From Daphnia carinata (taxonomy: Eukaryota > Arthropoda > Branchiopoda > Diplostraca > Daphniidae): 64,000 nucleotides of DNA. Numbering within the stretch: the stretch's first letter is position 1; each line of letters starts with the position of its first letter. The translations under genes and the position numbers were made by a program. The notes beneath the pieces are model-generated. The model had not been told where the DNA came from and ran no database searches. It saw nothing but the letters and a program-made list of their open reading frames with translations. The stretch lies in NCBI RefSeq assembly GCF_022539665.2, contig NC_081336.1, positions 5,162,221 to 5,226,220 on the forward strand, written 5' to 3'. Shown here piece by piece: positions 58,968 through 64,000 of this stretch.

Positions 58968-59160
58968 CTGAGACAGACTGACAGAGATGACAACTGAAAG
59001 GAGACTGCCTGTTATGACAACCGAAGCTGGACTGACTGAAGAATTGCTGAAAGGAGACTGATGGAAGCTAGAGGTAGACTGACCGTTTTGACGACCTAAG
59101 CTGGACTGCTTGAAGAATTGCTAAAAGGAGACTGATGGAAGCTAGAAGTAGACTGACTGA
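58968..59160 (+). repeat. Minisatellite of about 75 bp
   Basis: Imperfect units starting AAAGGAGACTG (near 58998, 59050 and 59124) with internal ATGGAAGCTAGA and GAAGAATTGCT motifs. The second and third units are nearly identical over about 60 bp. A related AAAGGAGACTTACTGA precedes them. Confidence 0.6.
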
Positions 59161-59644
59161 CAATCTGGAAAAAGGGCAACATTTATACGAAAAAGCAAGG
59201 TCGTTTAGTATTAGGTGTCCCAACGGGAATAAATATTCTGCGTGTAAATCTAACACCTATGTGAAGAATTGACAAGTTTGAAGGCCAGAGCCATCGGCAG
59301 ATGACCTGTTGGCGGAAGAGGGGGGGAGGAGGGTTGCAAGCGTGGGAACGAGAGAGGAATGTAAAGAGTACGGTTGGCCGTTCCTTACACTACCCCTCCC
59401 GCGTAAAGTCTGTGACCTGTTGTCTAGGCTTCAAGATGCTACAACTCGGCATCCGGTGTAACATTAATGTGAATTGGCGCTTTATAATCTTTCCTTAGTT
59501 TCTTAGCTAGGGTTGTTGAAAATTAAAAAAAAAATTGCTTTGAAATCACAGAAATCAAAGAAATTTTGAAGCTGATTTCGAAAGAAATATTTTTTCAAAT
59601 TTACAAATCTTTTTTCTAGAATTAAATAATTTCTTTAGTTCGAA

Positions 59645-59680
59645 TACAGTACCCACCAAATTATTAGGAACACCTCCTCC
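59645..59680 (+). repeat. Isolated mariner-like terminal sequence
   Basis: TACAGTACCCACCAAATTAT followed by TAGGAACACC has the CAGT(A/G)..CACCAAA look of Tc1/mariner/pogo ends. I found no matching opposite end or transposase within reach, so it may be a truncated copy. Confidence 0.4.
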
Positions 59681-60100
59681 ATTTACGTGTATTCTTATGG
59701 CGCTACGGTGTTTTTTAAACTCCCATTGCTATTTAATGGATACAGCTAGATTTTTTTTTTTATTTTTGCTGATCAGATTAGGTCGTGATCTACAATTCAC
59801 TAATACTTAGTTTATTTGTAGAACTTACCGCTAAGGCTGTAGGTCCTCGTTCACCAAATAGGCACATCCGGTTTTTCCCCATAAGCGTAACGCTAAGACT
59901 AGGTTTTTCAAAATTTTAAATAAAATAAATATAGTTGAGTTAAAAAAATTCTTTTTTCCCAAAAGATATAGCATTCCTTACTTAATACAGATTTAATGTT
60001 ATTTTTTGAAAAATAATTTTTCTCAATATCCCTCCCTATCCCTTGAAGTTAACTCCCTTCTCAGATTTTGGACGGAAAGTGTAGTTCACACTTGGTCACC

Positions 60101-60321
60101 AGAGGCGCTGCAATGCAGGTTTTTGTCGTCAATGTTTCAAATTGGGGGCTTTTTAAAAAACATAATGGCTATCAATAAGAGCAGACAAAGTTTTATTCAT
60201 TCTTTGTACTGTTTATTAAGAATTAAGTTAAGAAGATTAAATTAAGAAAAAGAAAGCCAGTTTTTAAAACTCCCCCACCAATTTCAAACATTAACGGAAA
60301 ATAGCTGCATTGCAGCGCCTC
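60101..60321. mobile_element. MITE-like inverted repeat, about 220 bp
   Basis: AGAGGCGCTGCAATGCAG at the left and CTGCATTGCAGCGCCTCT at the right, with further inner complementarity (ATTGGGGGCTTTTT against AACTCCCCCACCAAT). No coding capacity. Confidence 0.7.
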
Positions 60322-60410
60322 TTAATTTATAAACAGATTTTCATAGCAAAATAGTATTCTATTTAGCATAGTGGATAAAGCAGATGACGGTAAATAACAG
60401 TTGCTTCTGA

Positions 60411-60545
60411 AATTTGTATCGATAGTCGGCACCACACGTTGGATTCATTGCCTGACACACATAAATTGTGACGAGTTAGCGTTCTGTATCACTTCAGGGC
60501 TCGTAACACGAAGTAAAGAAGTTCGAATCCGTCTGCGAGACAATT
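60411..60545 (+). repeat. tRNA-derived SINE-like unit, copy 1
   Basis: Begins ATTTGTATCGATAGTCGGC; its 3' half has a tRNA-like segment with CTCGTAACACGAAG and a B-box-like AGTTCGAATCC, followed by an A-rich/T-rich tail. Copy 2 is at 61172-61305. No full tRNA fold can be drawn with confidence. Confidence 0.5.
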
Positions 60546-60565
60546 AAAAAAAATTTAAAATATAT

Positions 60566-60972
60566 TGTCACGGGTAAAACACGGGGTAGGTTCACGTCGC
60601 TCTGGTCACGATGTGGAGGCTGATCAGTACACTGGCTGGTCACATCCCGACAGTTCAGCGTACCGATTCACTTCCACTATCAGCGGCTACACTAAATTTC
60701 ACTTCGCTGATAGTGCCCACCACCACACTACACCCACAAAACAACACAGTAAACAACTTGGGGAAACAACTGAAACACACTAGCTACTATACTAACGCAC
60801 TAAAAACTAACTAACTCTCAACAAAGGATTTCTTCGCTCTTTTATACTTTCACACACTACGACTAACGGACGTCTAGGTTTAGCTCAATTCAACATCAAA
60901 TCTTTAGAGGAATGAGTGGGCGAATCTCACCCACTTCCCCGAATCAAGTTACGTAAAACAGTGCACGTGACA
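60566..60972 (+). mobile_element. Solo LTR with ATAT target duplication
   Basis: 407 bp starting TGTCACGGGTAAAAC and ending GTGCACGTGACA, with ATAT directly on both sides (60562-60565 and 60973-60976). A TATA-like TTTTATACTT lies near 60839. No internal retroelement sequence is present, so it is a solo LTR left by recombination between LTRs. Its ends resemble those of the Gypsy element at 44629 (TGTC/GACA), but the rest is a different family. Confidence 0.8.
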
Positions 60973-61171
60973 ATATATTTTTAGATGCTGACGATAAATA
61001 CATTTGCACAATGGTAAGTTATTATTTTTTTCTACATTTTATATTCATGTAATAAAAATTTCTACAAAAATCTATTCTATTACGTAAGGCAACCCTGATA
61101 TGTATAACTAAAATCATCTGTTAAGACTTGTAAAGTAAAGCAGACGATAAAATATTGTATTTCATGATATT

Positions 61172-61305
61172 TGTATCGATACTCGCCAACGAAAACCATA
61201 CTTGTGCCGTGTCGATTTTTTTTTACTGATTTAGTGGTGTCTGTTAAGTCATCGCTCGTAACACGAAGCGTCGGAGTTCAAATCTGGGCAGAGGTGAAAA
61301 ATATT
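61172..61305 (+). repeat. tRNA-derived SINE-like unit, copy 2
   Basis: Same start (ATTTGTATCGATACTCGCC) and same tRNA-like part (TAGTGGTGTCTG, CTCGTAACACGAAG, GAGTTCAAATC) as copy 1, with divergence of roughly a quarter in between. Likely two old insertions of one SINE family. Confidence 0.5.
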
Positions 61306-62023
61306 GAATTATTATATATAGTTTTTTCTCATTTGCACTAGACGCCATCTATTGTTAAATGGGAGATCTATTTGGAATGTATCGATACAGCGATTATCTA
61401 AAAAAGTCGACTATCTAAAAACTATTTAAAAATATCGATATATCGTTTTGAGGTTTAGATAGTCGCCAACACTACACTCTTTGTTCTCAGTCTACCTTGT
61501 CGTTTCGTTGAGTAGTGAATGCAATTTTTGTTCTCCTGTTTTTGGGATATTTTTTAGGAATATCACTGTTGAAAATTTGAATAGGAAGCCATCGAAAGAA
61601 GAGCTGATGCTGCCATGTCGGTTAAAGACAAATTAATGATGAATGATTGATGGCATTATAGCTGTATTTGAGATTCCATTTATAAAACCACATTTGTATG
61701 GAACGACTAGTTAATGCGTAAATATATGGCAGGGAAATACTAATTTGGTAGATAATGGGTACCTTCAAGAGAACAATTGGTATATACAGTAGTAGGAAAG
61801 CGATAGGAAGAGAGGTAGTTCCCATTTGTTTTCTTTCTGCATCACAAACAAAATATCACACATATAGACACTCATTCACTAACAGAGTAGCACAAAAGTC
61901 GAGACGTATAGAATGAGCGATGAGTTGTGGGCTATAAATAAAGGGAGGAGTGGAGGATGGCGGAAGCCATAGTAGACGAGAGGCAAAGTGAAGCCGAGGA
62001 GGGAAAACCCGATTGATAGAGTG
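61306..62023. other. Region 3' of the BTB zinc-finger gene
   Basis: Probably includes the 3' untranslated region of the minus-strand BTB zinc-finger gene on its right. Around 61380-61455 there is a TATCGATA-containing, partly palindromic stretch of GACTATCTAAA/TTTAGATAGTC pairs. I see no gene. Confidence 0.4.
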
Positions 62024-63122
62024 TTAAAAAGAGGAAGATAAGAACTCGGAAGAGGGCCTCGAGTGTATCCTCGCCATGTGGCGAGTCCCGTTGTTCTTGC
62101 GCGTAAAAGACAGTGGGCAGATGGGACAGCGGAAACGCCCTGGCCTTCCGCACTCGAGTCGGGTGTGGCGGTCGCGGTTGTCGTGCCGGTTATAGCCGCG
62201 GGCGCAACGGACATAACGGTACTTAGTAGCTTCTCCCTCGGGTTCCACCTCCACATCCACTTCCGATTCCTCGTCCTTTGAATCTTCCACCTGAACTTTA
62301 AGGTGAAAACGCAGAGAGAAAGAGAAAAACAACAACGTGTCAGCCTCTTTCTCCTCGTGCTCTATGCTTCATTCTCATCCTACCAGTTGGCGCCCTCCCA
62401 AGCCATGTAAACTCCTAGCTCATTTGCACTGACCCTCGTACAATACGCTTGCCTGTGACTGGTTTGAAAGAAAGAAATAGGGCAAAAGAGTGCCCTAATG
62501 TTGCAATGGAACGAGCTATTTTTCTATCGATTCAATAAGCTTACTATCATAACGGATGGAGAAAAAGGGTAAAGGCAAATGTGAAGAAAAGGAGCCAATA
62601 TCCAAAGAGCACGTCGGAGGCAAGGTTGTTGGGGAAATTATCGAAGAAATGAAAAGCGAGGAAAGCAATGGTTGGGTCACCATCAGCTAACCCTTTGATC
62701 TTTAAGGCCTCTGCTGTATTTAAAAATGCAGTTAGTTGATCCTGTGATACATTCACTTCTCCTCTGTACATGCAGTCAACAAGTGCTTGCAGGTGATCGA
62801 ACTTGACATCTTTTAGAAATAAACCAGCTTGTTTGTCCCAATGTAATGAAAGTAATTCCTGTTAATGAAAACATTTATTAGTATGGTCAAATGAAATATC
62901 ACAAATGATGAGCAGGCTATTAATAAAACTATTAAGTACCTGAAAGTAATTAGAACAGGGATATAAAACCAAACGATGCACTTGAATAGACTTCCCTTCG
63001 GCAGCAAAGGTAACATCAACCAGGCTACCCTTTTGAAGAAGAGCATCCATCACAGACACTAGCGTGCTGTGATGGTTGTTCCATCTTAAGCAGCATTCCT
63101 GCACCCCACTACTCTGTCCCAT
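62024..63122 (-). CDS. BTB/POZ zinc-finger protein, lola-like, 3 exons
   Basis: Transcription factor of the arthropod BTB-zinc finger (TTK/lola) group. Coding exons (minus): 63122-62940, 62858-62681, 62295-62024; 633 nt, 210 residues, in frame. The first two exons form a complete BTB domain: CCLRWNNHHSTLVSVMDALL, VDVTFAAEGKSIQVHRLVL, CSNYFQ, then LVDCMYRGEVNVSQDQL and FLNTAEALKIKGLADG. The last exon has an acidic linker (EDSKDEESEVDVEVEPEGE), a degenerate first finger (CARGYNRHDNRDRHTRLEC) and one canonical C2H2 finger (CPICPLSFTRKNNGTRHMARIH). Exon 2 ends one base into a codon and the finger exon accepts that phase, so direct splicing is possible; further alternative finger exons may lie to the left of the window's repeats, as in lola. 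The start is the family's usual position just before the BTB. Confidence 0.85.
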
Positions 63123-63461
63123 TTTGAAAAAAATATCCTGTAACTGCAATACAAACAAAAGAATAAGGCAACTATTGTGTGTAAGGAATATGGACACATA
63201 TTCCATTTCAGTTCAACTTGATGAACTTTTTCAGTAGAACAGAGAAAACTTTACAAAACATAAAATGTCTACACGGTGACATGTCGAAAACAATCAAAAC
63301 GATGGTTATTTAAACACTTGTACAACATGCACTTTAGCTTTAAGTGCGACTGGTGTCCGATTCACGGGTTTGCCTAGCAATCCCTTACGCATGAGTGATT
63401 ATTGTTTTTGTTGTTTTTTGAGTTGATATTTTTATGGAAGGGAAGGATTGTTGATGGTGGT

Positions 63462-63532
63462 GGGAATCGAACACGAGGTAACTATCTACGAAGGTATGGC
63501 GATAGCCACTGTGCCAGGACCGCACCACTTGT
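63462..63532 (-). repeat. tRNA-like segment (SINE head or tRNA pseudogene)
   Basis: On the minus strand: GGTGCGGTCCTGGCACAGTG at the start, an A-box-like GGCACAGTGGC, and a B-box GTTCGATTCCCACCACC at the end. The length is right for a tRNA, but the acceptor stem does not pair cleanly, so a tRNA-derived repeat is more likely than a working tRNA. Confidence 0.45.
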
Positions 63533-63592
63533 ACAACAACAGTAGCAATGCACGAAAGTAAACAACAGCAGACGTAACTATAGCTGTGGCAG

Positions 63593-63668
63593 AGTCATAG
63601 AAACCTGGTTGCTCCACGGTGTGTGTAAATGCCACAAGGATTTGCGGGGACTTGTGGTCGAAATTTTC
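63593..63668 (-). repeat. Inverted partner of the repeat at 35123-35199
   Basis: Reverse complement of the 35-kb copy, about 28 kb away, including AACCTGGTTGCTCCACGGTG. Flanking sequences differ. Confidence 0.7.
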
Positions 63669-63783
63669 GCCCTTTTGTGGGCGGAGCTGGCAGCGTCAGA
63701 GAGCCATCTGTTGACTAGAATTAGAGATATCTTGACATCGTGCAATAGAATCATAAGGGGTACGACATATAATATCAGTTGTT

Positions 63784-63843
63784 GGGTATAGTGGTTAGCA
63801 CCCTCGATTGCAATGCGGGAGGCCTGAGATCGAATCCAGTTGC
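63784..63843 (+). repeat. tRNA-like segment (SINE head)
   Basis: GGGTATAGTGGTTAGCACCC (A box TAGTGGTTAGC) and GAGATCGAATCCAGT (B box) at tRNA spacing, with an anticodon-arm-like CTCGATTGCAATGCGGGAG between. The 3' acceptor strand is not complementary to the 5' end; it is followed by T-rich sequence. Likely a tRNA-derived SINE. Confidence 0.45.
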
Positions 63844-64000
63844 TGCATTATCTTTCTTTTCCATTTCTTCCATTTCCTAACGTATGCTGACCACACGCTG
63901 CGCTAGGTTCCACTTTCCACTGTTTTTCCACTCATTTCAATTCTGTATTAAAATTTTATGTTACGTAATTTTATATTAGTATTATATCTATTAAGCCTCT

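Larger units (their letters stand above)
63123..64000. other. Upstream region with tRNA-like repeats
   Basis: Contains the promoter side of the BTB zinc-finger gene, then repeats: a minus-strand tRNA-like segment (63462-63532), the inverted partner of the 35.1-kb repeat (63593-63668) and a plus-strand tRNA-like segment (63784-63843). No further gene. Confidence 0.45.

Overview
The window looks like arthropod nuclear DNA, most likely from a branchiopod crustacean such as Daphnia. That assignment is inference: the genes are animal genes with arthropod relatives, most introns are 55-100 bp with GT..AG ends, the genes are tightly packed and often divergent or convergent, and the intergenic DNA is AT-rich. 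No bacterial features are present.

Positions 1-34500 are a single-copy gene neighbourhood. In order: a squid-like hnRNP gene (minus, 7647-10257); the histone variant H2A.Z/H2A.V (plus, 10776-11812), divergent from squid; germ cell-less (minus, 12191-15213), convergent with H2A.Z and built from 13 coding exons including 13-nt and 25-nt micro-exons; a small unrecognised plus-strand gene (15657-15863); unc-119 (minus, 16520-17771); a delta-9 acyl-CoA desaturase (plus, 21062-23814) whose first coding exon has only 11 coding bases; and a heparan sulfate N-deacetylase/N-sulfotransferase, NDST/sulfateless (minus, 28669-33544), for which I could join 18 coding exons in frame. Every exon chain given here was tested for reading-phase continuity by hand.

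Positions 35200-54400 are a nest of mobile DNA. A 1.4-kb repeat unit (two copies and a partial third) carries perfect hairpins. The third copy is split by one 16-kb insertion at 38317-54381, which has TATGGC...GCCATA ends and a near-perfect 6-bp target duplication; a neighbouring copy of the host repeat (36520-36525) preserves the empty site. The insertion is a DNA transposon with a DDE integrase-type transposase (DGHH, SDHG, D34E), a HECT E3 ubiquitin ligase with a zinc-finger-like motif, and 1.4-kb inverted arms that themselves contain transposase exons. Its ends and target-site length recall the IS3EU superfamily. Nested inside its transposase gene is a Gypsy/Errantivirus-like LTR retrotransposon (44629-53525), with gag, pol and env in one 2305-codon frame and, downstream of env, an antisense two-exon reading frame (52100-52471) that I cannot identify.

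Positions 54400-64000 are repeat-rich: foldback/MITE-like elements, a 749-bp element with long inverted repeats, a minisatellite, a solo LTR with ATAT duplication, and tRNA-derived SINE-like units. One real gene lies here, a compact BTB/POZ zinc-finger gene of the lola type (minus, 62024-63122).

The cellular genes do not form a pathway; they are housekeeping or developmental genes packed together. The mobile cluster is the unusual part.
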